A DNA stretch of 12,483 bases, from positions 1 through 12,483 of the forward strand of contig DWXR01000007.1 in the NCBI GenBank assembly GCA_019119145.1, in the 5' to 3' direction. The notes under the pieces were generated by a model. It was not told where the DNA came from, made no database searches, and was given only the letters and a program-made list of their open reading frames with translations. Positions 11,829 through 12,483 of this stretch are shown here, piece by piece. Position 1 is the stretch's first letter. Every line of letters begins with the position of its first letter. Made by a program: the position numbers and the translations under genes. The stretch comes from Hominenteromicrobium gallistercoris. GTDB lineage: Bacteria; Bacillota; Clostridia; Oscillospirales; Acutalibacteraceae.

Positions 11829-12446
11829 TTATTTATCTAATAGCTCGCAAAGCTTGATAATACGTCCAAGCAGTAAAGCCGAAAGCACAGTACCTACGCC
11901 AAGTCCATAAAATGAGCTGTGATTGAGCAGACAAAGCAACGCGCTGATGATGACCATGGAGATATCAAATGCATTTTTGACAGCTGAAAAACGCAGATGA
12001 AATACTTCCGAAATCGTGTTTACGATGCCTTCTGTAGGCATCAGCACCATTTTGCTTTTGACACATAGATAAACACCCACTGCTGTAAGGAACATAGTCA
12101 GGCAAAAGCACACAAATCGGGCAGCCAGTCCGAATGCCAGTTCAGGGATAATCAGATCATATACGTCAGTCAATAGCCCGAACACAATGGAAAGTGGTAC
12201 CTCCAGGATAAAAACAAGCGTCACTTTCTTTGACATCAGACATTGTAAGACAACGAAGATCAGATAGCAGATGATCGATGCCATACCGAGCGAAATATGA
12301 TAAATTTCTGAGATTGCGTACATCACTGAGCTGAACGCAGCCACACCGAGATCAAATCGAATGTTGAGTACAACGCTCAATGCGATGCAATTCAAACCAA
12401 TTATGTACCAGACCGACCGTTTGAACATCATAACACCCTGGTTCAT
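11829..12446 (-). CDS. YczE/YitT-like integral membrane protein
   Basis: A 205-residue membrane protein with about five to six hydrophobic segments and short loops. The N-terminal half has IGLNCIALSVVLNIRFDLGV then AAFSSVMYAISEIYHISLGM, the pattern of the YczE/YyaS/YitT-like (DUF6198-type) family: an Asn in the first helix, a DLG turn and a helix-breaking small-residue stretch. A later repeat-like half has PTEGIVNTISEVFHLRFSAV. Functions in the family are largely unknown. The ATG at 12446 follows AAGGGGGTGGGAGA; an ATG six codons on is possible. Its DNA is clearly less GC-rich than the rest of the window and it lies beyond IS-like remnants, suggesting horizontal acquisition. Its promoter must be outside the window. 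Confidence 0.88.
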   Translation of the reverse strand: MNQGVMMFKRSVWYIIGLNCIALSVVLNIRFDLGVAAFSSVMYAISEIYHISLGMASIICYLIFVVLQCLMSKKVTLVFILEVPLSIVFGLLTDVYDLIIPELAFGLAARFVCFCLTMFLTAVGVYLCVKSKMVLMPTEGIVNTISEVFHLRFSAVKNAFDISMVIISALLCLLNHSSFYGLGVGTVLSALLLGRIIKLCELLDK

Positions 12447-12483
12447 TCTCCCACCCCCTTCATGTCATTCGCCACACCACGAG

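Overview
The window looks like a chromosomal segment of a GC-rich Gram-positive anaerobe of the class Clostridia, probably gut-associated and of the Oscillospiraceae/Ruminococcaceae type. The clues are AGGAGG-type ribosome binding sites, housekeeping promoters with 17-base spacers, a tRNA-sensing T-box leader, and a clostridial-style extracytoplasmic-function (ECF) sigma factor operon. The assignment is an inference from style and gene content, not from a marker gene. No rRNA or tRNA gene was found.

Positions 1-3660 hold a sugar-catabolism-like cluster. A xylose-isomerase-like TIM-barrel protein (394-1230, minus) is divergent from a second TIM-barrel protein (1567-2358, plus) and a Gfo/Idh/MocA oxidoreductase (2373-3614, plus). 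Two good promoters stand back to back at 1318-1346 and 1404-1432 with a palindrome between them. This is the usual arrangement for oxidation and isomerisation of a sugar, sugar acid or inositol; the substrate cannot be read from the sequence. A small unknown protein (15-257, minus) lies beyond a strong hairpin.

Positions 3700-7050 hold two independent units converging on a bidirectional terminator. The first is glutamyl-Q tRNA(Asp) synthetase (gluQ), with its own promoter. The second is a CstA-family peptide/pyruvate transporter, preceded by a leader of nearly 400 bases with the hallmarks of a T-box riboswitch, its terminator and a near-consensus promoter.

Positions 7239-10972 hold a minus-strand operon. 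It starts with a sigma-70/ECF factor fused to a transmembrane segment and a large probably external domain, followed by three small membrane proteins that each carry one CxxC-x10-CxxC zinc ribbon. Two of the four genes (the sigma factor and the middle zinc-ribbon gene) are broken by single-base frameshifts of the same sense. This is the least described system in the window: probably envelope sensing and signalling, either decaying or affected by sequence errors.

Positions 10980-11830 are mostly non-coding. They contain a 27-bp A/T palindrome, two terminators, the 3' remnant of an EamA-type transporter, and two repeat-rich patches that look like insertion-sequence ends, possibly IS21 family. 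From about 11220 the sequence is visibly less GC-rich. The last gene (11829-12446, minus) is a YczE/YitT-like membrane protein. The right end looks like an acquired and rearranged region.
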